NCBI RefSeq assembly: GCF_003957295.1
Contig: NZ_RQPJ01000003.1
Location: 186,001 to 250,000, forward strand
Length of the DNA: 64,000 nt
Reading direction: 5' to 3'
Source of the DNA: Arenibacter aquaticus
Lineage (GTDB): Bacteria > Bacteroidota > Bacteroidia > Flavobacteriales > Flavobacteriaceae
In this document: positions 1 through 9,219 of the stretch, in pieces
Layout: each line of letters begins with the position of its first letter
Numbering within the stretch: position 1 is the first letter of the stretch
Program-made: the position numbers and the translations under genes
The notes under the pieces: generated by a model
What the model was told of the DNA's origin: nothing
What the model saw: only the letters and a program-made list of their open reading frames with translations
Database searches by the model: none

Positions 1-2
1 TA

Positions 3-1256
3 GTCAACGACACCATTATTGAAACTAGGACAGACACTCTAACCCTTCATCTTGATCCTGCTTTAGTTGCCGAGGGGAAACAAATTTTTAGATATGACAC
101 CTTTGGTGATGAGGCTTTTTGGAGTGATATTTTACACCTTGACAAAGCCATACTGGGAGAAACCAATGGGGGCTATGGAGAAGGTGTTAGTCCGGCTACT
201 GCTTTGGCCGTTGGCCTAAAGGTAGATTCCGAGGCTTTACCTTCCCAGCTCGTAGACGCTATTCAGGCAGGAGAGGTAGACTTAAATGATCCTGCAACCA
301 CTATTGCTCTGCTACAATTTGATGCTGTGGTTGGAGTAAAGGGCACCTTTGATGAAACTGGAAATATGATAGCAGTGGGCATAAATTGTGCGTTATGCCA
401 TTCTACTGTAGACAATTCGTTCAGTGAAGGTATAGGAAAGCGCTTGGACGGGTATCCCAATAGGGACTTAAACGTTGGGGGGATTGTAAACCTAACGGAT
501 AACAAGAAATTTCTAGCCGACTTGCTTCACGTAGATGAGCCTACCGTAGAAGCCGTCCTCACTGGCTGGGGACCAGGTAAGTTCAACGCCGGACTATTTG
601 TTGATGGCATAGCCCTAGATCCTAACGGCAAAATTGCTGCCAACCTAATTCCTGCCGCTTATGGGTTACAAGGTGTTAATTTAGCCACTTATACAGGTTG
701 GGGCGATATGGTGTATTGGAATGCCTTTGTTGCCAATCTGGAAATGCACGGGCAAGGCAACTTTACAGACTCCCGTCTTAATAATGCAACCCAGTTCCCC
801 ATTGCCGCCGAAAACAACTTTGGAGCGATTAGCAATGATCCGGATTTAATCAGCCCCAAACTGCCCGCATTACAAGCGTACCAGCTATCATTAAACGCCC
901 CTATCCCAGAGGAAGGAAGTTTTGACGCTAATGCGGCTGCACGTGGCAAGGCATTGTTTAATGGGAAAGCCGACTGTGCTAGTTGCCACATAGCCCCTAT
1001 GTTTACCGATGCTGGCTACAACCTTCATAGTGCCGAAGAAATAGGTATAGATGACTTTGAAGCAAAAAGATCCCCAACAGGAATGTACAGAACCACGCCT
1101 TTACGGGGATTATTCGCCAGAATGAAAGGTGGATTTTACCACGACGGTAGGTTCGCAACCCTTCAGGAGGTAATAGACCACTATGATGCCCATTTTGCAT
1201 TAGAACTATCCACAGAAGAAAAAACAGACTTGGTAGCCTATCTAAAATCTATTTAG
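3..1256 (+). CDS. Di-heme cytochrome c (cytochrome c peroxidase/MauG-like), 5'-truncated by window edge
   Basis: The reading frame is open from the first bases of the window, so the gene begins upstream. The internal TTG at 204 is not the real start. Two c-type heme motifs are visible, CALCH (about residues 129-133 of the visible 417) and CASCH (about 325-329). The C-terminal stretch RTTPLRGL...GGFYHDGRFATL followed by EVIDHYD is typical of di-heme cytochrome c peroxidase/MauG relatives. The product should be a periplasmic electron-transfer or peroxide-reducing protein, but the exact substrate cannot be read from the sequence. The N-terminal export signal lies outside the window. A rho-independent terminator follows at about 1290-1337. 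The family assignment is firm and the function is only general. Confidence 0.85.
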   Translation, partial: VNDTIIETRTDTLTLHLDPALVAEGKQIFRYDTFGDEAFWSDILHLDKAILGETNGGYGEGVSPATALAVGLKVDSEALPSQLVDAIQAGEVDLNDPATTIALLQFDAVVGVKGTFDETGNMIAVGINCALCHSTVDNSFSEGIGKRLDGYPNRDLNVGGIVNLTDNKKFLADLLHVDEPTVEAVLTGWGPGKFNAGLFVDGIALDPNGKIAANLIPAAYGLQGVNLATYTGWGDMVYWNAFVANLEMHGQGNFTDSRLNNATQFPIAAENNFGAISNDPDLISPKLPALQAYQLSLNAPIPEEGSFDANAAARGKALFNGKADCASCHIAPMFTDAGYNLHSAEEIGIDDFEAKRSPTGMYRTTPLRGLFARMKGGFYHDGRFATLQEVIDHYDAHFALELSTEEKTDLVAYLKSI

Positions 1257-1641
1257 ATAAATACTTCTTTGCTTATGGTTGGTGTAAAAAATACCCAGAA
1301 CATTAAGGTTAATACCCGAATGTTACTGGGTATTTTGATTTTTGTCTTTGTTAAAACCCTCTGATGTACCCTTGTTATACAGTCCAAGGTGGGGTCCCTT
1401 TTGATAATCAATATGCGACGGCGGGAGCAAAATAGGATATGGTTTTATATACCTATTAATTGATATTACACTTGGGAGTACAAAGTCCTCCGCTCACCAT
1501 CTTTGATTAGAAAAAAGCTTTTAATTACTTACTTCCCATTCTGGATCCCTCTAAATTTACTTTCAACAAATCTTCGTTTCCCCAATTGAGTAATCATCAT
1601 TTTCCAATCTTAGACAAACGGAGGTGATGTCATGAAAATAA
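1257..1641. other. Intergenic, 385 bp between convergent genes
   Basis: Apart from the terminator hairpin at 1290-1337, no gene, repeat or RNA was recognised here. The flanking genes are convergent, so no promoter is expected. Confidence 0.6.
1290..1337 (+). terminator. Rho-independent terminator after the cytochrome gene
   Basis: The arms AATACCCAG (1290-1298) and CTGGGTATT (1326-1334) pair perfectly. They extend inward as AACATT/AATGTT around one bulged A, and a T-rich stretch follows. The site lies 33 bases after the cytochrome stop codon. Confidence 0.75.
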
Positions 1642-2334
1642 TTAAAACTTATGTCCCGTTTGGATCCATTGTTTTTTTACGCCCATTTCTAACAATAGCT
1701 GGGATATATCCTTTTCGAACCTAATAGGCCCGCAGATGTAAAAAAACTGGCTATAGTTATGCACAAACTGTTTTAGGACCTGTAGATTGATTTTTCCAAA
1801 GATGGAATCAGAATATTTGGTTCTGCTTAAAACATGGATACAATTCTTTCCCAAAACCTTCCTTAACTTGGAATAAAAAAGAATATCCTCCCTGCTCCTA
1901 TTAGCGTATAACAAGAGGTGTCGTTGGTGTATATCATCTCCCTTTACTTCCAACTCCTTTAATATGGGTATAAAAGGGGTAATTCCAGTTCCTGCTGCAA
2001 TGAAAATACCACTACCTTTGTATTGGTAAGAATCCCAAGCTTCTGTTATTTGAACATATTCCCCTATGTTGCTTGATGCCAATCCATAGGTAAGACTTTT
2101 AGGGTCTGTACTAACCTTAATTGTCAATTCCAAATGGGGGTCATTATTTAAATTGGTAATAGTAAAAGGTGCAAGGTCTAGCTCATAGCCCGGTTTATCT
2201 ATACTCAATTCAATGGCCTGACCCGGCTTGTGGAAATACCCGTATGGTTTTTGAATTAAAAACTGGATTACATTATGAGTGAGATAATTTTTTTCCAATA
2301 TTTTTACCCGGTAAGGAAACGTAAAGCCCTTCAT
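1642..2334 (-). CDS. Ferredoxin/flavodoxin--NADP reductase-like flavoprotein
   Basis: This 230-residue protein has the ferredoxin-reductase fold, with an N-terminal FAD-binding barrel (about 5-105) and a C-terminal NAD(P)-binding half. Visible landmarks are PGQAIELSI, the nucleotide-binding GTGITPFIPIL and the C-terminal YICGP motif. The FAD-contact motif, usually RxYS/T, reads APFT, so the conserved Arg is replaced by Ala. A paralog at 27804-28472 keeps the Arg (RPFT). The likely role is cytoplasmic electron transfer between NAD(P)H and a small redox protein. It is convergent with the cytochrome gene and has no obvious operon partner. The family is clear, the partner is unknown, and weaker or altered FAD binding is an inference. 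Confidence 0.82.
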   Translation of the reverse strand: MKGFTFPYRVKILEKNYLTHNVIQFLIQKPYGYFHKPGQAIELSIDKPGYELDLAPFTITNLNNDPHLELTIKVSTDPKSLTYGLASSNIGEYVQITEAWDSYQYKGSGIFIAAGTGITPFIPILKELEVKGDDIHQRHLLLYANRSREDILFYSKLRKVLGKNCIHVLSRTKYSDSIFGKINLQVLKQFVHNYSQFFYICGPIRFEKDISQLLLEMGVKKQWIQTGHKF

Positions 2335-2381
2335 CTTAATTATAATTATTACTATAATTTGATGAAAATAGATTAAATACG

Positions 2382-3809
2382 TTACATTTCTGTTGGCTTT
2401 ATAACCGTTATAGTGCCGTTGTTCTGCCTTAGCATTTCCTGCCGATAATCCAAAGACAAGGATTCCCTATCGCTTCTCTTTAAATATCGTCTTAGGATTT
2501 TTTGAACATCATTATTATCGGGCATTGGAGTAATTAGTTTTTTATAATCATCAAAAAACTTAATTCTTCTTCTTTTATGCAAATATCCAAATCCCTTATA
2601 AATCCCATTTTCTATCAAGATGACCGACTCTTCATTCTTCTTTCTACCTTGGGCTTTAATAATGTATGTTTTTGTATCCCCCTCAATTGGTTTTAACGCC
2701 CTATCTACACGTTGGTTATAGGATTCCACGCTTTCCATTTCCCTACAAACACCTCGGCATTTTTTAATATGAAAATGAAAACAGGCACCGGAAATTTGCT
2801 GTAAATTGCAAAACCGTGGACAAAGTTCAAAGTTCTCGCACAATTCCTCCAAAAAGGCCGTGCACTCCCCTTGGTTATAAAAGCATGCCAATGGGGTTTT
2901 AATCTTACTCAAGCGATCATAAAACAAGTTGGTTATGCCGTTTTTGTCCAGGTAGGCCCCTACTCCATAGCGATACCCGATCCGTTTTTGAGCACGATTA
3001 TATTTAGGCAGGTGTTTTTTTATCTCATCCGATTCCAAAAGAAGTGCAACCAACTCACTACCGGTATGGGTATAGTCAATGTGGGCCGTTTCAAAACAGA
3101 GTCGCATTTCTTTGTGGGCCTTACTATACAGGTGACTTAAAACCCGTTGTTTTATATCCTTGGCCTTCCCCACATAGATAATCTTTTTCTCGGAGTTTTT
3201 GAAATAATAAACTCCTGTGACATTTGGTAGGGAAGCCACCGCTGATTTAGGCCATTGTGGGGGCAAGCTAGTTTGGGCCGATTTACCGTTCAAATTAAAA
3301 TCTATAACCCCATTGCTATCCAGCGCCCATAACCGCTCCAATAAACTCACCGTTGCTTTTGCCTTATCCCTGGCTCCATACCGTTCCGGAAGATGAATCC
3401 CCAGTTGAGTACACAAGGCTCCCAAACTATAGCTTTGCTGTCCCGGAATTACTTTGCGGGATAAGCTTAAGGTTGATTTTTTCCTGCGTTTAAAGCTGGC
3501 TCCCAAAGACTGTAATTCATTCCTAATACCGTTGAAATTATAATTTACATGATGTGAAATAAATATACAGTCCCGTGTAAGTTCTACCACCTCCCTGGCT
3601 ATTTCATAAAATTTAGGTGCGGACAGTACCATTTCATCACTAATACCGGTTTTCCTTAAGGCCTTATAACCAATGGACACTTCCGGATTGACCAAGGAAG
3701 TAAATTCTTTTATTATCTCATCGCCATCGTGTACCAAAATACAGACTTCGGTAATTCTATTGTCCTCTCCCCTAAGTCCGGTGGTTTCTATTTCAACTAT
3801 GGCGTACAC
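2382..3809 (-). CDS. Exonuclease-like domain + GIY-YIG (UvrC/Cho-like) endonuclease
   Basis: This is a 475-residue fusion. Residues 1-160 resemble the DnaQ/epsilon DEDDh exonuclease fold. Residues about 195-275 are a GIY-YIG nuclease domain (GVYYF, then IIYVGKAKDIKQRV). A cysteine group CPRFC...ACFHFHIKKCRGVC at about 325-350 recalls the Cys cluster of UvrC. The exonuclease site looks degraded. The first Asp is Glu (E6, VEIETTG), the middle Asp is Asn (N91, VNYNFNG), the His is missing (Tyr or Arg near 143-144), and the last Asp is kept only if a one-residue shift is allowed (D148). The start is GTG, supported by the purine-rich AGGGGAAG just upstream. No ATG occurs before the upstream stop. 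The role in DNA repair is inferred from the family. Confidence 0.87.
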   Translation of the reverse strand: MYAIVEIETTGLRGEDNRITEVCILVHDGDEIIKEFTSLVNPEVSIGYKALRKTGISDEMVLSAPKFYEIAREVVELTRDCIFISHHVNYNFNGIRNELQSLGASFKRRKKSTLSLSRKVIPGQQSYSLGALCTQLGIHLPERYGARDKAKATVSLLERLWALDSNGVIDFNLNGKSAQTSLPPQWPKSAVASLPNVTGVYYFKNSEKKIIYVGKAKDIKQRVLSHLYSKAHKEMRLCFETAHIDYTHTGSELVALLLESDEIKKHLPKYNRAQKRIGYRYGVGAYLDKNGITNLFYDRLSKIKTPLACFYNQGECTAFLEELCENFELCPRFCNLQQISGACFHFHIKKCRGVCREMESVESYNQRVDRALKPIEGDTKTYIIKAQGRKKNEESVILIENGIYKGFGYLHKRRRIKFFDDYKKLITPMPDNNDVQKILRRYLKRSDRESLSLDYRQEMLRQNNGTITVIKPTEM

Positions 3810-4076
3810 TATACTTCCCCTGTTTGGGGCATAAAATTAAAAAAGAAAGGCTCAATCGACTGACATTTATTGAATTTAACTTTTACTGTTCTTTAATAAA
3901 AGTTAAATAACAACAATAGATTTATATAGTAGTCCTAAAACAAAATGTAGACTCTAGGGATACATCTTTTTATTTTCGTATCATCCCTATTATTATCCCG
4001 TGAATATCTCAATAGATATCTAAATTATGAATAAGTCCATAATACACAGCAAAATTTGAAAGGTATGACCTTTAAA

Positions 4077-4403
4077 TCAATTGGACACAAACTTCAACCC
4101 AATTATGGAACCTATTAAAGTGAAAATAAAAAACATTCTCCAAAAAGTGGCCGGTTCCTTAAATATCAGTATACCCACCAATACGGTCCCCACGGCGCCA
4201 ATACCAGTCCATACGGCATAGGCTGTCCCAATAGGTAATTCTTGGGTTGCCCTAACCAACAAAAACATGCTAATGCCCAAACATACTAAAAACCCAAGGT
4301 ACCAATAAGATGCCTCCAAACCAGAGGCTTCCTTTGCCTTGCCCAAACATGCAGCAAAGGCCACTTCAAACAAGCCTGCAATAACAAGAAAAATCCAATT
4401 CAT
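4077..4403 (-). CDS. SMR-family efflux protein (SugE/Gdx-like)
   Basis: This 108-residue protein has four predicted membrane segments and belongs to the small multidrug resistance family. It carries the essential membrane Glu near residue 13 (AGLFEVAFA) and the signature GTAYAVWTGIGAVGTVLVG (about 58-76). The wording of these motifs is nearer to SugE/Gdx, which export guanidinium-type cations, than to broad drug pumps, but this cannot be settled by eye. Members act as antiparallel dimers in the inner membrane. It is a single gene, so a homodimer is likely. It lies 39 bp downstream of a DHFR-like gene on the same strand and may be co-transcribed with it. Confidence 0.88.
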   Translation of the reverse strand: MNWIFLVIAGLFEVAFAACLGKAKEASGLEASYWYLGFLVCLGISMFLLVRATQELPIGTAYAVWTGIGAVGTVLVGILIFKEPATFWRMFFIFTLIGSIIGLKFVSN

Positions 4404-4442
4404 ATTAATCTATAACCTAATTTCATCCCTCTCCTGTTTATA

Positions 4443-4982
4443 TTATCTTACTCTTTGGTAATGGTTCTGTACCAGTTGACCCAAAAATACCTTTGACCCT
4501 TTCAGCTTAAAATCCACATTATTGTGAAGCTCCGAAAATAAGGGACTGCCACCACCCAATACAATGGGGAAAACTGTGATGATCATCTCCTCTATTAGGT
4601 CTTCCTTTAAAAAGCCCTGAATGGTCTTACCTCCATCTATATATAATCTTTTTAAGCCTTTATGATGTATCATTTCCAAGATTTCGCGTAATGACCCATT
4701 TACCACTTCGGCCCTATTTTGATACTTTTCAGGAATTGCCCCTAAGGTACTACTCAGCACAAAAACTGGTTGTTTGTATGGCCAATCACAGTCAAAACTA
4801 CAGACCTTTTCAAAGGTATTGCGTCCCATTACCAAGGCATCTATCTGCTCCATAAATGCGCTATATCCCATATCCTCCCTATCGGGATTTGGAACAGAAT
4901 ACAACCAATCCAAACCACCATTTTGGTCCGCTATATAACCATCCAAACTGCAGGCAATAAATACCGAGTTTCTTTTTTCCAT
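4443..4982 (-). CDS. Dihydrofolate reductase family protein (RibD C-terminal-like)
   Basis: This 179-residue cytoplasmic protein carries the DHFR/RibD-C reductase pattern. An N-terminal strand leads into SLDGYIADQNGGLDWL, followed by MGRNTFEKV (nucleotide-binding region), KRLYIDGGKTIQGFL and the late PIVLGGGSPLF motif. The family uses NADPH to reduce pterin, pyrimidine or unknown substrates. These stand-alone members of Bacteroidota usually have no known substrate. It lies upstream of the SMR exporter gene in the same orientation, 39 bp apart. The family call is strong and the substrate unknown. Confidence 0.85.
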   Translation of the reverse strand: MEKRNSVFIACSLDGYIADQNGGLDWLYSVPNPDREDMGYSAFMEQIDALVMGRNTFEKVCSFDCDWPYKQPVFVLSSTLGAIPEKYQNRAEVVNGSLREILEMIHHKGLKRLYIDGGKTIQGFLKEDLIEEMIITVFPIVLGGGSPLFSELHNNVDFKLKGSKVFLGQLVQNHYQRVR

Positions 4983-5611
4983 AGGTGTAAATTTAGAAAT
5001 TTAAGATGTCATAAATACTAATGAATTATATTAAATAGACAATATTTGTTCGCCGCTGCAAGTCTTCCGTTTTCTAGACTAGAAGTTGATAAATAATAAG
5101 TATGGGAATTAATACTTAATATCCAAGAATGGCTTTCTCAAAAACACCTACTTCAACTTACTTTATCTAAGACCCATATGAGCCCAATTGACTAGATAAA
5201 ACTTATACCTTACATTAAATTATAAGCATGATAGTTTGGCATAACCACATGGATTTAGAGAAGGATTGATGTATTGGCCTTATTGTTACAAACTAAAAAC
5301 TACGCATTTCAACGATTATTTCTGGCGTTTTGTCGTGTTATATGTTAATTTACAATAGCAACAGCTTACACTTTTGTAATAAAATACTTAATATATTCAA
5401 TGTTAACTGCTACAAAAGCTAGCATATATTCATTAAAATTCAATTTATATTAAATTGTTCCTGATTAATGGAAAAAATATTGAATTGCCAAAACAATTAC
5501 ACCTAAAACTAAATCAACCAAAGATGTTATAGCTTTGTAGGAGTTTTACGTTAAAAGCTTTCTGAAATTGATAACAAAATTGGGGTAGGCCTCTTTAAAA
5601 GAATACAATTA
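4983..5611. other. Intergenic, 629 bp between divergent genes
   Basis: This AT-rich region separates the DHFR-like gene from the divergent PAS/GAF sensor gene. One TAGCTTTG (5530-5537) matches the Bacteroidota -7 pattern TAnnTTTG and could promote the sensor gene, but no TTG lies at the expected spacing upstream. No coding sequence or RNA was recognised. Confidence 0.5.
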
Positions 5612-8600
5612 ATGGTCAATAACAACCTTGCAGCTTTTCCTTCCTTTTTACCACTTACCCTGCCCATTAATCTAGTAAGTGACCTGGCGCAATTGGCGGC
5701 CGTTATTTGTGGTACAAATAAGGCTCATACGGCCCTTTTAAGTCCCCCTGATGAAATTACATCCCTTAATAAAAAGATTGCCCTAAAAAACAATTTAGAA
5801 AGTTTACTAATTAACCATCTGCTGACGGTACCCCAGCAATTATTTATTTTGGGTCCAACTGCTGGGAACCAAAAAATTCAGGATAGCAAGGGGAATATAA
5901 TCTGCCCCAAAATAGCCTTCCTCGTTGTTGTGCCCATATTGGGCACCAATGATAAGGTGGAAGCCATTATGTGTATTTGGGACAGCCAGCCAAAACAGCT
6001 GAAGGCAGATCAGGAGCAAGCCCTTTTGGCTTTGGGTAAACAAGCGGCTACGTTAATAGGATTGCATCAAGAGCCTATTCCCAACCACAAGCAACCCGAT
6101 CCCAAACTTGGTTATTGGAGTCTTAATTTAAGTGATTCATCCCTCACTTGGTCTGAAGAGGTATATAGAATATGGGATAGGGACAGAGAGAGTTTTCAAC
6201 TCAACTATGCCAATTTTTTGGCAACGATCCATCCAGATGATAGGGATACCTTTCACAGGATTAACACTCAAGCCATTACCCATAACAAAATACATGATTT
6301 CACCCACAGAATCATATTGCCGGACGGTTCCATAAAATGGGTTCATGAACTGGGCATGTTGGTTCTGGACGAAAAAGGTCAATCCAAGGTATTTGAAGGA
6401 ACTGTACAGGATATCAGTATTCAGAAAAGGGAAGAACATCAATTGCGTTTGGTAGAATCGGTGGTTACCAATACCAAGGATGCCGTTGTGATTACCGAGG
6501 CAGAACCTTTTGATGAGCCAGGACCTAGGATAATTTATGTAAATGAGGCTTTTACCAAAATGACGGGTTATTCTGCCAAGGAAGTAATTGGAAAATCGCC
6601 CCGAATCCTGCAGGGTCCAAAAACAGATGTGGAAGAATTAAAAAGGCTTAGTCGGGCCATTCGCAAATGGGAGCCCTATGAGAGTACACTTATAAACTAC
6701 AAAAAAAATGGGGAGGAATTTTGGGCCAATATTTCTTTAAACCCCGTAGCCGATGAAACCGGTTGGTATACTCATTGGGTATCTATTGAGCGTGATGTTT
6801 CTGAACAAAAAAATCAAGAACTCCAAAAGAAATTATTGGTAGATATCAGTAGATATTTTAACGAAGAAGAAACCCTGCAGGCATGCTTAACGCGGGTTCT
6901 TAAACATCTACTGGATTTTGGCCAATATGCTTTTGGAGAAATCTGGCTTCCCAATCTGGAAGCCAATCAAATGCAACTCTGTGCCAACCATGCCAATAAA
7001 GAATCTGGCTATAATTTTTATCAGCAAGAGAGTACTGCCCAGCCGCTATCCTATGGGCAAGGATTGCCAGGAACCGTATGGCAAAACAGGCAAGTAGAGC
7101 TCTGGCAAGATTTAAAGTCCCAAGAAAGTTTTGTCAGAAATAAAGCTGCGGAAGCTGCGGGCATAGAGACAGCCGTGGGTATCCCATTGTCCCATAATCA
7201 AAAAATAATTGGTGTATTGGTATTGGGGATTGAAAAAGACAGCCGCAACCCAATTAAAAATCAAGAATTTTTCCTTCAATTGGAGGCACATTTAGGAGCA
7301 GAAATAAATAGGAAGCGACTGGAATTGGAATTGGACCAGATTTTCAAATTTGCTCCGGATATAGTTTGTATTGCGGGAACCGATGGTTACTTCAAAAAAA
7401 TTAATCCAGCCGGTGCCCGACTCTTGGAATATTCGGAAAAAGAGTTGCTTAGCAGACCGTATTTGGAATTTGTTCATCCCGATGACCGTCCCCTGACCGT
7501 CAATGCCCATAACAAATTGAAGGATTTCGAAAAAATATACAATCAGGAGAATCGCTACATAACTAAAAGCGGTAAGACCATATGGCTTAGTTGGACGTCC
7601 AGTCCGTCTCCTGAAGACGGACTCATTTATGCCATTGCCAAGGACATCACCAAAAACAAAAAGCTTCGTGAACTTTTGAATATGGCCAATAAATTGGCGG
7701 GAATTGGTAGTTGGGAAATGGATTTGGGAACAAATTCTATTTATTGGTCCGATAATGCCAAAAAGATATATGGTGTTGACAAGGATTACATACCCAGTGT
7801 GGAAAAAACCAAAAACTTTTACCAAATAGAACCTTATCGCAGTAAAATTGCTACCTATTTCCAAAACGCTACTACCCATGGCGAGGCTTGGGATATTGAA
7901 ATGCCTATTGTTACTGAAAGCGGTATGGAACGATGGGTAAGAATGATAGGGCATTCAGAATTTAAGGACAATAAGTGCATAAGACTTTTTGGGAGTATCC
8001 AAAACATTCATGAACTAAAAGTAGCTCAGCTCGCCTATAAAAAGGCTTTTAAGGAAAACCGAAAGATCCTTGAGAGTATAGGAGATGCCTTTATTTCCGT
8101 GGACAGCAATTGGACGGTTTCCTATTGGAACAAGCAGGCAGAGGAGCTAATGGGGATTGATAGAAAGAAAATTTTGGACAAACCATTATGGGAAATGTTT
8201 CCAGATAGCAGTGAGTATGATTTCTATAAAAACTTAAACAAATCGCGGCAAAACAATATTAAAGTCGTTTTTGAAGCCTTCCACCCTACATTTAATTTAT
8301 GGCTGGAGGTTAGTGTTTATCCCTCCCAAAATGGATTATCTATATTTATTAAAAACGTTAGTGAACGTATTGCCGCCGAAGAAAAAATTAGACAATCCAA
8401 CGAGCGTTTTGAAATAGCTACCGAGGCCACCAATGATGCCATTTACGACAGAAACTTCAACGATAATATTTTATCTTTCAGCAGAGGTTTTAAAACCCTA
8501 TTTGGCTATGATATAGATAAAAATGTGAATAGCTATAAATTGTGGAAAGATTCCTTGCATCCCGATGATTTACCCCTCGTAATGCAGTCGTTCAATGCAG

Positions 8601-9055
8601 CATTAAACGAGCCTAAAACCAAAAAATGGGAAGGAGAGTACCGCTTTAAAAAGGCCAATGGGGACTATGCATATGTAAAAGATATGGTCATAATTGTCAG
8701 AAATCAAGAAGGCCAAGCCACCAGGATAGTTGGTTCCATGGCAGATATCACCCTTAGTAAAATACATGAACAATCCTTGGAAAGCCTAAATCAGGATTTA
8801 AAGGAATATAGTTTTAATATAGAAGAGCAGAACAAAAAATTGAGGGAAATTGCCTGGACGCAGTCGCACATTGTACGGGCTCCTGTTGCCCGGTTAATGG
8901 GTATTATTGAACTCTTCAAGGAGGACATGCTTGATACCTCGGAAAAAGAAGAAATGTTAGATCATATCCTAGAATCTGCCATGGAATTGGACAATATAAT
9001 TAAGGATATTGTGGAGAAATCCAAATCCATTTTCAATACCGAAAACAAAATATAA
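5612..9055 (+). CDS. Large multi-PAS/GAF sensor with HisKA-like tail but no ATPase domain
   Basis: This 1147-residue protein appears soluble, with no signal peptide or membrane helices. Domains in order are GAF-like (about 20-155), PAS (about 165-275), PAS (about 280-400), GAF (about 405-570), four more PAS domains (about 570-685, 690-800, 805-915, 920-1040), a coiled linker and a dimerisation helix. The end contains QSHIVRAPVARLMG with a phosphoacceptor-like His at about 1086. The chain stops about 60 residues later, with no HATPase N, G1 or G2 boxes, so it cannot autophosphorylate alone as written. The second PAS has ILQGPKTD like LOV domains, but the flavin-binding Cys is replaced (KSPRILQG). 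It may be trans-phosphorylated or act as a scaffold. A PAS histidine kinase lies convergent downstream. Confidence 0.85.
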   Translation: MVNNNLAAFPSFLPLTLPINLVSDLAQLAAVICGTNKAHTALLSPPDEITSLNKKIALKNNLESLLINHLLTVPQQLFILGPTAGNQKIQDSKGNIICPKIAFLVVVPILGTNDKVEAIMCIWDSQPKQLKADQEQALLALGKQAATLIGLHQEPIPNHKQPDPKLGYWSLNLSDSSLTWSEEVYRIWDRDRESFQLNYANFLATIHPDDRDTFHRINTQAITHNKIHDFTHRIILPDGSIKWVHELGMLVLDEKGQSKVFEGTVQDISIQKREEHQLRLVESVVTNTKDAVVITEAEPFDEPGPRIIYVNEAFTKMTGYSAKEVIGKSPRILQGPKTDVEELKRLSRAIRKWEPYESTLINYKKNGEEFWANISLNPVADETGWYTHWVSIERDVSEQKNQELQKKLLVDISRYFNEEETLQACLTRVLKHLLDFGQYAFGEIWLPNLEANQMQLCANHANKESGYNFYQQESTAQPLSYGQGLPGTVWQNRQVELWQDLKSQESFVRNKAAEAAGIETAVGIPLSHNQKIIGVLVLGIEKDSRNPIKNQEFFLQLEAHLGAEINRKRLELELDQIFKFAPDIVCIAGTDGYFKKINPAGARLLEYSEKELLSRPYLEFVHPDDRPLTVNAHNKLKDFEKIYNQENRYITKSGKTIWLSWTSSPSPEDGLIYAIAKDITKNKKLRELLNMANKLAGIGSWEMDLGTNSIYWSDNAKKIYGVDKDYIPSVEKTKNFYQIEPYRSKIATYFQNATTHGEAWDIEMPIVTESGMERWVRMIGHSEFKDNKCIRLFGSIQNIHELKVAQLAYKKAFKENRKILESIGDAFISVDSNWTVSYWNKQAEELMGIDRKKILDKPLWEMFPDSSEYDFYKNLNKSRQNNIKVVFEAFHPTFNLWLEVSVYPSQNGLSIFIKNVSERIAAEEKIRQSNERFEIATEATNDAIYDRNFNDNILSFSRGFKTLFGYDIDKNVNSYKLWKDSLHPDDLPLVMQSFNAALNEPKTKKWEGEYRFKKANGDYAYVKDMVIIVRNQEGQATRIVGSMADITLSKIHEQSLESLNQDLKEYSFNIEEQNKKLREIAWTQSHIVRAPVARLMGIIELFKEDMLDTSEKEEMLDHILESAMELDNIIKDIVEKSKSIFNTENKI

Positions 9056-9219
9056 TGTAGCCTAACATTAAAGATGCACTTTTAATAAGGTTCTACACTA
9101 TTATAAACGACCTCTTCAGCTAATCCAATTATTCATGGTAGCAACCTAAGAATCACCTATAGGGGGCATTATTTGTTTTATTTAATTGCGGCCTGCCGAG
9201 CTAAAACAATCGTTGGGAA

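Noticed and set aside
6440-6810. A LOV photoreceptor domain in the large PAS/GAF protein
   Set aside because: The ILQGPKTD stretch is LOV-like, but the photoactive Cys is missing, so it is only a PAS domain.
7292-7954. A 220-codon minus-strand frame inside the large PAS/GAF gene
   Set aside because: It overlaps PAS domains on the plus strand and carries no motif.
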